NCBI GenBank assembly: GCA_902775135.1
Contig: CACYKY010000001.1
Span: forward strand, 106,753 to 170,752
Origin: an uncultured Bacteroidota bacterium
GTDB taxonomy: Bacteria > Bacteroidota > Bacteroidia > Bacteroidales > P3
Direction of reading: 5' to 3'
Length of the DNA: 64,000 nt
This document shows positions 18,040 to 24,993 of this stretch, piece after piece; the stretch's first letter is position 1, and each line of letters opens with the position of its first letter. The notes under the pieces were generated by a model. That model did not search any database and was not told the DNA's origin. It saw nothing but the letters and a program-made list of their open reading frames with translations. Position numbers and translations under genes: made by a program.

Positions 18040-18543
18040 ATGGCACTAATCAAATCATACAAAGGCAAGTCGCCCCGATGGGGCAAGGACTGCTATTTCA
18101 GCGAGAACGCCACGCTGGTGGGCGATGTGACGCTGGGCAACCAATGCTCGGTGTGGTTCAACGCTGTGGTGCGTGGCGATGTGGCCCCCATCACCATTGG
18201 CGACCGCACCAACGTGCAGGACGGATCCTGCATCCATGTGACGCACGACATAGGTCCCACGCATATCGGCAGCGATGTCACCATTGGCCACAATGTCACC
18301 CTTCATGCCTGCATCATCCGCGACGGTGCCCTCATCGGTATGGGCGCCACCGTCCTTGACGACAGCGTGGTAGGGGAGGGCTCCATAGTGGCTGCCGGCG
18401 CCTTGGTGCTGCAGGGCACCCAGATACCCCCTCACGAGATCTGGGGCGGCGTCCCCGCCAAGTACATCAAGCCCACACGTCCCGGCCAGACGGATAACGC
18501 GGCGCACTATGTGGAGTACGCCAAAGAATATATGAATGAATAG
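18040..18543 (+). CDS. Gamma-carbonic-anhydrase-like hexapeptide-repeat protein
   Basis: A 167-residue left-handed beta-helix protein of the gamma-carbonic anhydrase / PaaY-YrdA family. Hexapeptide repeats run from about residue 17 to 130. The three metal-binding histidines can be placed in CIHVTHD and in IGHNVTLHACI. The C-terminus IWGGVPAKYIK is family-typical. I start at the ATG at 18040 (MALIKSYKGKSP) rather than ten codons earlier, because the earlier start would overlap the small membrane ORF. Many members do not show carbonic anhydrase activity, so the activity is not certain. Confidence 0.88.
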   Translation: MALIKSYKGKSPRWGKDCYFSENATLVGDVTLGNQCSVWFNAVVRGDVAPITIGDRTNVQDGSCIHVTHDIGPTHIGSDVTIGHNVTLHACIIRDGALIGMGATVLDDSVVGEGSIVAAGALVLQGTQIPPHEIWGGVPAKYIKPTRPGQTDNAAHYVEYAKEYMNE

Positions 18544-18626
18544 TAGCTGGAACGCCCCCTGCCGTTCGCGGTTTCCGTAACTCGTTGTGCCTCATATGGA
18601 AAAGAAGCCTCATCATCCCTACTATG

Positions 18627-18773
18627 CGTTCCGTTCCGGTTGTTCCAATTAAAAATAAGGTATACCCAATTTCCTTCTTTTCTTATATAATTAATTAATA
18701 ATTAATAATATATATAAGAATAAAGAAAACGGATACCCCTCAAAAAACAACCGGAACAACCGGAACGGAACGC
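18627..18773 (-). repeat. Structured inverted-repeat element, copy 1
   Basis: Perfect 21-bp arms at 18627-18647 and 18753-18773 enclose a 105-base AT-rich loop. On the minus strand the left arm is followed five bases later by TTTTTTGAGG (18747-18738), then GGTATCC, a T/C-rich stretch and a long TA-rich core. The arms are GC-rich and contain CCGGAAC-type short repeats. The TAGAGG box lies 108 bases before the element (18904-18882, minus). Confidence 0.8.
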
Positions 18774-19208
18774 TTAATAACCGGTTGGTTTTATCCTAAA
18801 AAGCAATTAATCAGCATAATATATTAATTCCTTACCCCTTCATCATCTTTTAACCAACCATAAAAACCATCAAAAAGTTATCATTTTCTCCTCTAAAAAG
18901 CCACAAAAAACTCTCCAAACTGCTCCTCGCCCCCTCCTTCAGCCACCCAAACCGCCCTTCTCCCGCACAAACCCTCGTCGCCGAAATCATCACTCCACAC
19001 CCCTTTGGAAGCCAATTTGCTCCCAAATACCCATCCTTTTGGCCAAATTCAACTTCGTTAGCGTTATTGGTGATTATATTTAAGGTAACTTCTATTAATT
19101 GCCCGTAGGGCATTTCTTTCAATAGCAAATATCTAATTATCAACAATTATACCCCATAGGGGTTTTCTTTTAAGCGTAGTTTATAGAACATCCTTTAACT
19201 CACCTATG

Positions 19209-19263
19209 AACTCCGTATCAAGTCCGAGTCAACTCCGACTCAACTCCGAGTCAACTCCGACTC
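19209..19263. repeat. Five tandem 11-bp units (AACTCCGASTC)
   Basis: Five consecutive 11-mers of the form AACTCCGACTC / AACTCCGAGTC, with the first two slightly diverged. Alternating GACTC and GAGTC make neighbouring units partly self-complementary. Confidence 0.7.
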
Positions 19264-19593
19264 CTGCCTGGCTCCGAAGGAGACATTGCCTACTAGGGCA
19301 GCAGTTCGAAAAAGCCCCTTGTTATCCCCGGATTCGGCCACGAGGTAGCCATTTGGCCACAAGGTTCCTTCCTGGAAGGGTAGGGCATATGAAATTCAGA
19401 ACCGCTCATGTGAGCTCCCGGGAGGGGTAAACGCATCGGAACGAGGGGTAAAAACGCAGTTTTGGGGCCTTATAGAGGAGATTTTGGATGCTTTTTGTCC
19501 CTTTTTCGGGGTTTGCAACTTGGATGTTGGGGCTTTGTTGATGACGTATTTTGCTGAATATTTGCCTTTTATGGGGATTGTTGATTGGGTTGG

Positions 19594-19739
19594 CCGACAA
19601 TAGACAGTTACGACAGATGTTTTTTGAGGTGTACGACTATTTCTATTTCTTATCTATATATCTATATATTAATTAGTTATATAATATAAGAAGAGGGTGT
19701 TGTCGTTCATTTTTAATTGTCGTAACTGTCTATTGTCGG
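19594..19739 (+). repeat. Structured inverted-repeat element, copy 2
   Basis: Perfect 22-bp arms at 19594-19615 and 19718-19739 enclose a 102-base loop. TTTTTTGAGG is at 19620-19629, again just inside the left arm, followed by GTACGAC, TTTCTATTTCTTAT and a TA-rich core. Arm sequence is unrelated to copy 1. The TAGAGG-type box (19464-19486) ends 107 bases before the element, and a 27-base 3' flank (19772-19798) matches that of copy 1 at 25 of 27 positions. Confidence 0.8.
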
Positions 19740-20158
19740 ATTTGGTTATGGAGGATTACCACCAAGAGCAACTTTTCCCTATGAGGCACAATGAGTTAGG
19801 TGTACGAAGGTTTTTTTGTGCTGAATATGGATGACTGTCGTAGGGGTTTAAGAATAGGACAAAATGAAGGAAAAGGGTGTAGGATTTGGACATTGGGGTG
19901 GTTGTTTGGATGGGGAAGGGTTGTGGAACGGGGATGGGGAGATGATTTTTTGCGAAGCAGGTTTGTGTGGAAGAGGAGGAGTAAGGTGGCTGAAAGAGGG
20001 GTTGAGGGTGCGTTTTGTAGGGTGAGGAGTGGCTTTTTAGAGGGAAAAATGGATGTATATTGACATTATTATGGGGTTGGATTGGGGGCGATGGCTGAGA
20101 AATGATTTTGTATTTTGCTGATTCTTAGCTACCTGGTGTTTGTATGGCTGGGGTGGAT

Positions 20159-20306
20159 AATTACAATTACAGTAATTACAGTTTGTTTTTGAGGGTATGG
20201 CTCTTTCTATTTCTTTATATAAATAATTATATATTAAATATTTATATAGCGTATAAAGCGTATTGTAAGTATCCATTTTTTAACTGTAATTATTGTAATT
20301 GTAATT
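20159..20306 (+). repeat. Structured inverted-repeat element, copy 3
   Basis: 25-bp arms at 20159-20183 and 20282-20306 differ at one position, which becomes a G-U pair in RNA. The 98-base loop begins with TTTTTGAGGG (20186-20195), then TTTCTATTTCTTTAT and a TA-rich core. The arms are AT-rich (ATTACA / TGTAAT units). The TAGAGG box (20029-20051) matches that of copy 1 at 21 of 23 positions and ends 107 bases before the element. Confidence 0.8.
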
Positions 20307-20501
20307 GGACGGGGTGGGCTATGAAGAGAAGGAATAATCATCTTGAAACAGCTAATTTATTTGGGTGCTGGCAATTGCTCCCACGTGTTCCACACAAACT
20401 AAAACTGCTTTCACTACACGATTCCACTTATCCATTTTGCTGATGAATCATAACTTTTTTCAAAATTTTAACAATTTTTGCCGAAGATTTAACAAAAAAA
20501 A

Positions 20502-20533
20502 TTTGGTGCTATCATCGCTTAGTCGTACTTTTG
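20502..20533 (+). promoter_or_regulatory. Promoter of the AT-rich accessory operon
   Basis: TTTG (20502-20505) and TACTTTTG (20526-20533) with a 20-base spacer match the Bacteroidota consensus, 24 bases before the ATG at 20558. A TTG at 20531 would fall inside the -7 box, so it is not the start codon. Confidence 0.7.
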
Positions 20534-20557
20534 CAAAATAATTCAAACTCAATCGAT

Positions 20558-21208
20558 ATGACTATCCAAGATTTATTACAGGACCCTTTGGTCAAGATGA
20601 ATGAACGCAATTTTCAGGAACAATTTAAAAAGATTGCAGAGAACTTGTTTAAATACTGCTACATTAAATGTGGAGCAAAAAAGTATTACTTTGCCGAGAT
20701 AGAGTTCTACTATTACGACAAGAACGAGGAGAATGGATTAAATAAAGAGTGGAATGAAAAAACGTATCCTCGTGATAAGAAATATGCCGGAGAACTTTTC
20801 TTCCATTATAGTGGCGTTGATATTTGTTTTGACAGTTCCTATGAAAAAGGCAAGTTTGGTGGTATATTGATTAGAAGTCTGAAAGAAGGCTGCGGGAAAT
20901 ATATTACGGGTCCAACAGTTTGTATGTTGGAAATATTAAATGCTTGCTCTCAAGAAATGCCAAGGCTGGAAATGTTGAACGAAAACAAAGAATACAACAT
21001 AGATAATCTTTGCAACCCTATAGCCAGGTATGGTATAGAATATGCGAATAAGGAGATGAAAGATGAACCGTTGTGTTTCTTTGACAAAAAATTATATGAG
21101 AAATACACTAACAAAGACACCTACAAGGAAACATTTGAAAATGCAAGATGGGATTACAGTAAAAAGAAAGAAGGTCGTCTAAATAGATATTACCATAGGT
21201 TTGACTGA
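20558..21208 (+). CDS. Unassigned protein resembling 3-methyladenine DNA glycosylase (AAG fold)
   Basis: A 216-residue protein from an AT-rich, probably acquired operon. I do not recognise it as a named family, but the order of motifs recalls alkyladenine DNA glycosylase: FAEIEFYYY (48-52, like the catalytic VETEAY), PRD at 71-73, FHYSGVDICF (82-91, like the YxYGxxxCxN block), GGILIRSLKE (101-110, like VLLRALEP) and GP at 118-119. The C-terminal 70 residues are charged and unlike AAG. If the match is right it could remove or sense damaged or modified bases, but the catalytic residues are not all clear. It is the first gene after the 20502 promoter, with the deiminase gene 17 bases downstream. 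Confidence 0.45.
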   Translation: MTIQDLLQDPLVKMNERNFQEQFKKIAENLFKYCYIKCGAKKYYFAEIEFYYYDKNEENGLNKEWNEKTYPRDKKYAGELFFHYSGVDICFDSSYEKGKFGGILIRSLKEGCGKYITGPTVCMLEILNACSQEMPRLEMLNENKEYNIDNLCNPIARYGIEYANKEMKDEPLCFFDKKLYEKYTNKDTYKETFENARWDYSKKKEGRLNRYYHRFD

Positions 21209-21225
21209 AAAGGGGGAAATGAGAG

Positions 21226-22137
21226 ATGATTACAGACGACCTTACTAATACAGTTTACTTCTCGGCATTGTTGCCTGCCGCGTGTCCCAATATGTTTAGG
21301 AGTATCTCAGCGGAATTGCGAAAAAGAGGGATTGTTTATAATATCCTATTGGAAACCAAAGATATATGGTGCCGTGATTATATGCCCGTTCAAATGGAAA
21401 CAGACCGCCTTATTTCTTATAAATATACCCCAGATTATCTTCAAGATAAGAAACATATTAGGCTACAAACTGACCCTGAACAAGTGCTTCAATCCAAATC
21501 AAACGAGTTGTTCCGAATCCTACCGGCATCTAAACTAAAAGAAGAAGTAGTCTTTGATGGGTTACGTCCAATAAAAATTATGAGACCTGTGGTTGATTCT
21601 ATAAAGGTTGATCTTGTAATTGATGGGGGTAATATTGTGAAATGTGGTAACTGTATTGTAATGACAGAGAAGGTGTTTGTGGAAAACAAAGAGAAATCTC
21701 GCGATGAGGTAGAACGAATCTTGCGCGATGCTTTTCAATGTGACTTCTTGTTTCTTCCCTGGGACAGGAATGAATCCTTCGGCCATAGCGATGGTATTGT
21801 CCATTATGCTGGCAATGGGAAAATACTATTAACAAACTACGATGACATTTCCACATATTTCTATCGCCGTTTCAGGAAGGCTTTAGAGACACGTTTTGAT
21901 GTTATACCTCTAAAATATAATGTAAAACGGAAACACGCACGCAGTTGGGCATATATCAACTTCTTGCAAGTGGGTAAACTGATTTTAGTGCCACAGCTGG
22001 ACGTGGTAGAGGACAAACTGGCGGTGGAACAAATTGGGAATGCATTGGCCGATTGCGAAGTAATTGGTATTCCTGCTTTGGAAGCTGTAAGAAAGGGCGG
22101 TGCACTTAATTGTATTTCGTGGAATGTAATGAGTTGA
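21226..22137 (+). CDS. Guanidino-group deiminase (agmatine / peptidyl-arginine deiminase superfamily)
   Basis: A 303-residue pentein-fold enzyme. Active-site residues expected for the PAD_porph/agmatine deiminase group are visible: Asp46/Asp51 in DIWCRDYMP, the DGGN block at 133-136, His187 and Asp189 in GHSDG, and the nucleophile Cys296 in GGALNCISW. Family members hydrolyse agmatine or arginine side chains to the carbamoyl product plus ammonia. Sequence outside the motifs is divergent and the protein is shorter than typical agmatine deiminases (about 340-370), so the substrate is open. No signal peptide, so cytoplasmic. A purine-rich AAGGGGGAAATG lies just before the start. Second gene of the AT-rich operon. 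Confidence 0.78.
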   Translation: MITDDLTNTVYFSALLPAACPNMFRSISAELRKRGIVYNILLETKDIWCRDYMPVQMETDRLISYKYTPDYLQDKKHIRLQTDPEQVLQSKSNELFRILPASKLKEEVVFDGLRPIKIMRPVVDSIKVDLVIDGGNIVKCGNCIVMTEKVFVENKEKSRDEVERILRDAFQCDFLFLPWDRNESFGHSDGIVHYAGNGKILLTNYDDISTYFYRRFRKALETRFDVIPLKYNVKRKHARSWAYINFLQVGKLILVPQLDVVEDKLAVEQIGNALADCEVIGIPALEAVRKGGALNCISWNVMS

Positions 22138-22141
22138 ACAC

Positions 22142-23521
22142 GTGAAAAACATATCGAATTCAGAATTGACATTTGAGAAACTGAAGGTTTTGGCTGAGCG
22201 AGGTGATGCAAAGGCGCAAAACAAGCTTGCCATTTGCTATAAAAATGGTAGAGGAGTTAGAAAGAATCTAAAAAAAGCGGTAGAATGGTTCACCAAAGCT
22301 GCTGAGCAAGGTTATATCTCGGCACAATATAATGTTGGTACTTGCTATTATTATGGAAGAGGCGTTAAGAAGGACTATGTATGTGCTGTCGAGTGGTATA
22401 CCAAAGCCGCAGAGAAAGGGGAACCGTGGTCGCAAAATGATCTTGGTGTTTGTTATCAGGATGGGCGAGGAGTGAAAAAGGATTTTTTGAAAGCTGTGGA
22501 ATGGTACTTAAGAGCTGCAGAACAAGGTTTAGATGTTGCTCAATATAATTTGGGACAATGTTATAAACAAGGTTGGGGTGTAGAGAAGGACTACAAAAAG
22601 GCAGTAGTGTGGTATAAAAAAGCAGCACTCCAAGGATACCCTTTTGCACAACATAATCTTGCAATTTGTTATGAGAATGGAGAGGGCTGTATAATAAACT
22701 ATAAGAAGGCAGTAGAATGGTATACAAAAGCTGCAGAACAAGGTGCGGATAGAGCACAATTCAAGCTTGCTACCTGTTATGAAGTGGGGGTCGGTGTTGA
22801 TGAAGATATTGAAAAGGCTGTATTTTGGTACACGAAGGCTGCTGAACAAGGGTATGCTGAAGCCCAGTACAATCTTGGATCATGCTATGGAAATGGAGAT
22901 GGTGTTAGGAAAAACCATAAAAAGGCGGTAGAATGGTATAGTAAAGCTGCGGAGCAGGGTTTTCCATGTGCGCTTTACAATCTAGCAATATGTTATGAAG
23001 AAGGTGTAGGTGTAAAAAGGGACTATGAAAAAGCTGTCGAGCTATATAAAAGGGCAGCTAAATTAGGCGAAATATTGGCTTATAACAATATCGGACATTG
23101 TTACGTAAAAGGTAATGGTGTAAAGAAAGATTATGCTGCCGCTGTAAGGTGGTTCACCCGAGGTGCTATGAGTGGGGATGCTACCGCTCAATGCAGTTTG
23201 GCCATGTGTTATCATTTTGGAAGAGGTGTAAAGAAAGATTTTGCAAAGGCTGTAAAATGGTACACAAAAGCAGCGGAACAAGGTGCTGGCAAAGCGCAAT
23301 ACAATCTTGCGTTCTTCTATGAAAAAGGTATAGGAGTTGAAAAAGATAACGCAAAAGCGGTTTTTTGGTATACAAAAGCCGCAGAACAGGGGGATAAATA
23401 TGCTCAAGGAAAAATTGATTCAATATATAATGGGCAGATAGAACGATGGGTAGAAATGGAGAAAGATCCTATTGGAAAAGCGTTGGGATTTTACTCCGAA
23501 GATGACACCTCTCCCTTTTAA
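22142..23521 (+). CDS. Sel1-like repeat protein
   Basis: A 459-residue protein made of about twelve 36-residue Sel1-type helical repeats from residue 15 to 425, each with the pattern A..G...AQ.NLA.CY..G.GV.KD..KAV.W(Y/F)TKAA. Units are very alike at DNA level too, so they spread by recent duplication. It has no signal peptide. Sel1 proteins are docking scaffolds and are often found with toxins or defence genes. It starts at a GTG (22142) four bases after the deiminase stop; I see no better ATG. The C-terminal 35 residues are acidic and not repetitive, and this end overlaps the next gene. Confidence 0.85.
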   Translation: MKNISNSELTFEKLKVLAERGDAKAQNKLAICYKNGRGVRKNLKKAVEWFTKAAEQGYISAQYNVGTCYYYGRGVKKDYVCAVEWYTKAAEKGEPWSQNDLGVCYQDGRGVKKDFLKAVEWYLRAAEQGLDVAQYNLGQCYKQGWGVEKDYKKAVVWYKKAALQGYPFAQHNLAICYENGEGCIINYKKAVEWYTKAAEQGADRAQFKLATCYEVGVGVDEDIEKAVFWYTKAAEQGYAEAQYNLGSCYGNGDGVRKNHKKAVEWYSKAAEQGFPCALYNLAICYEEGVGVKRDYEKAVELYKRAAKLGEILAYNNIGHCYVKGNGVKKDYAAAVRWFTRGAMSGDATAQCSLAMCYHFGRGVKKDFAKAVKWYTKAAEQGAGKAQYNLAFFYEKGIGVEKDNAKAVFWYTKAAEQGDKYAQGKIDSIYNGQIERWVEMEKDPIGKALGFYSEDDTSPF

Positions 23522-23705
23522 TAAAAGAGGGCGAACATCTGCGAATGTGGCTGTTGTGGGTGCTGTTTTCTTCGGTATCATGGTAATCAGTAATGCGGCA
23601 TTTGCCTATCTGCAATTTGCAACACATTCGTACATCATTATCAACGGAATACTACTGTTGCTTTTTCTGCTGATAGAATATTTGATTGCAAAAGCAAAGC
23701 AATAA
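23502..23705 (+). CDS. Two-helix small membrane protein
   Basis: A 67-residue protein starting at the ATG at 23502, overlapping the end of the Sel1 gene by 20 bases in another frame. It has a short basic N-terminus (MTPLPFNKRGRTS) and two hydrophobic helices (about 14-37 and 44-63) with a KAKQ end. Overlap and orientation make it the likely fourth gene of the AT-rich operon. No known family is evident; such pairs can be membrane effectors or anchors, but that is speculation. Confidence 0.55.
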   Translation: MTPLPFNKRGRTSANVAVVGAVFFGIMVISNAAFAYLQFATHSYIIINGILLLLFLLIEYLIAKAKQ

Positions 23706-23952
23706 GTAATGTGGAGTCGAATAGGGACAGGAGATTGAGTGGGCTGTTGGTTATCGGGAAATCGTACCGGGCGAGGATGCCGAAATGCCAGCTTCTTTTA
23801 TTGTGTCTCACCAACGCTTTTGTCGGAAGAACCAGTTTTATGTGGTTTCACAGTCATGGGTATATTAACCTTTATCTCTAGGTGCAGAGTTACGACATTT
23901 ATTCCATTCGGCAAAATTTATTTTTATTGCCTTTTAGATAGATATAAAAACA
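23706..23952. other. Gap between the AT-rich operon and the Fic remnant
   Basis: About 250 bases without a convincing gene. Composition is mixed, as in decayed coding DNA, but I can name no parent gene. Confidence 0.35.
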
Positions 23953-23984
23953 TTTGGCCATGTCGGGGAAAAATCGTATCTTTG
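23953..23984 (+). promoter_or_regulatory. Promoter before the Fic remnant
   Basis: TTTG (23953-23956), a 20-base spacer and TATCTTTG (23977-23984) form a full consensus promoter 22 bases before the GTG at 24006. Confidence 0.65.
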
Positions 23985-24005
23985 CAAAATATTTGAGACC
24001 GGGAA

Positions 24006-24453
24006 GTGGACTTCGAACAATATATAATACAAGGTGAGCCGGGCCGTAAGGAACGCGCTGAGAACTGGCAGGTGGCCCTAGGGCTGCAGGCGGTGGACGG
24101 GCTTAGGCCGTCGCGCTACCTGCTGCAGACGGCGCAGGAGCACATCGAGGAGCGCATCAGCATGGACGAGGTGGAGCGCCGCATAGCCGACCCAAGATCC
24201 ACAGAAAAGTACGGAGAAAACGGAAAACAGTTCGGAGAAAACACCATTCGGTACGGAGAAAAAGCAAAAAGGTTCGGAGAAAATACTCGTCATGATTTCG
24301 GAAAATGCGAGCATCACCACCGAACAGATGGCAGCCAGATTGGGCATCACCACGAGAGCTGTAGAAAAACAGCTGTCGAACCTGAAAGCCAAAGGCCTCC
24401 TCTGCCGCAAAGGACCCGACAAAGGCGGGCATTGGGAAGTGTTTGAGAAATAA
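24006..24453 (+). pseudogene. Broken Fic-type gene: N-terminal part joined out of frame to a winged-helix end
   Basis: Starting at GTG 24006, the first about 60 codons (DFEQYIIQGEPGRKERAENW and ALGLQAVDGL) match the N-terminal segment of Bacteroidota Fic-domain proteins (AMP-transferases of toxin or regulatory type). The catalytic HPFxxGNGR region is missing. Instead come repeated KYGEN/RFGEN units, and near 24285 the frame shifts: reading +1, codons to the TAA at 24451 encode a clear winged helix-turn-helix (ASITTEQMAARLGI, TRAVEKQLSNLKAKGLLCRK, GPDKGGHW). Both halves are recognisable but cannot be made as one protein. I infer an internal deletion and a slip within the repeated units. The helix-turn-helix may derive from the same or another gene. 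Confidence 0.7.
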
Positions 24454-24471
24454 ATAAAAAAGAGATAGAAA

Positions 24472-24951
24472 ATGAAAAAACTGTTATTGTTTTTGGCCCT
24501 GACGATGGGCTTGACCTATGGAATGCAGGCGCAGGTGAAGGTGTACAACGAGAACATCGACGCCATGGAGCAGATCCAGCAAGCCGTAGAAGAGGCACGC
24601 GCAAGCGGACGCTACGTGATGTGTCAGGTGGGAGGCAACTGGTGCCCGTGGTGCGTGCTGTTTGCCAAATTTGCCCAAACCGACAGCGTCATAGCGCCGC
24701 TGATGGAAGAGAACTACGTGTATATCCACGTCAACTACTCCAAGCAGAACAAGAACCTCGAAGCCATGAAATACCTCGGCAACCCCGGCCGATTCGGCTA
24801 CCCCGCATTTGTGGTGCTGAACGAGAAAGGCGAACCCATCCATATCCAGGAGAGCGAGAGTCTCGAAGAAGGCAAAGGCTACAGCCGCAAACGGGTGGAG
24901 AAATTCCTGCGGCTGTGGAACAAGAAAGCCGTAGAGGCGGAGGTGAAGTAG
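24472..24951 (+). CDS. Exported thioredoxin-family protein (CPWC)
   Basis: A 159-residue protein: signal peptide (MKKLLLFLALTMGLTYGMQAQ), then a thioredoxin fold with redox site CPWC at about 58-61 (GGNWCPWCVLFAKF) and the cis-proline loop GYPAFVVL. The DsbD-gamma/thioredoxin_7-like spacing and a periplasmic location suggest a reductase or assembly role for extracytoplasmic cysteines. It is closely followed by galE (42 bases, with heptamer repeats between), though no functional link is evident. Confidence 0.87.
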   Translation: MKKLLLFLALTMGLTYGMQAQVKVYNENIDAMEQIQQAVEEARASGRYVMCQVGGNWCPWCVLFAKFAQTDSVIAPLMEENYVYIHVNYSKQNKNLEAMKYLGNPGRFGYPAFVVLNEKGEPIHIQESESLEEGKGYSRKRVEKFLRLWNKKAVEAEVK

Positions 24952-24956
24952 GGAAA

Positions 24957-24990
24957 TTTAGAACTTAGAAATTAGAATTTAGAAATCAGA
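24957..24990. repeat. TTAGAAA-type heptamer repeats before galE
   Basis: Five near-identical 7-base units (TTAGAAC, TTAGAAA, TTAGAAT, TTAGAAA, TCAGAAA) fill the gap between the thioredoxin gene and galE. Confidence 0.6.
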
Positions 24991-24993
24991 AAT

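Larger units (their letters stand above)
18544..20501. other. 2-kb non-coding or decayed region with three copies of one repeat module
   Basis: No intact gene is visible. The content is three copies of a module made of a TAGAGG-type box, a 107-108-base spacer and a 146-148-bp inverted-repeat element, with the first copy on the minus strand. A five-unit 11-bp tandem repeat (19209-19263) is also present. Strand composition is skewed: 18800-19050 is poor in G on the plus strand, and 19800-20060 is poor in C. Faint homologous reading frames before copies 1 and 3 (sharing short motifs like IW..GW.FG and W.DDF) suggest decayed coding DNA. Confidence 0.6.

Noticed and set aside
18850..19146. 98-codon minus-strand frame
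   Set aside because: Lies in the decayed repeat region, no known domain, and the frame that matches the copy-3 flank is a different one.
19800..20063. 87-codon plus-strand frame before copy 3
   Set aside because: Skewed composition and no start context; treated as decayed DNA rather than a gene.
20531..20557. TTG start for the glycosylase-like gene
   Set aside because: The TTG is part of the -7 promoter box; ATG 20558 fits the promoter distance.
22142..23521. Intergenic DNA repeat array
   Set aside because: The 108-base periodicity encodes Sel1 protein repeats in one long frame; it is a gene.
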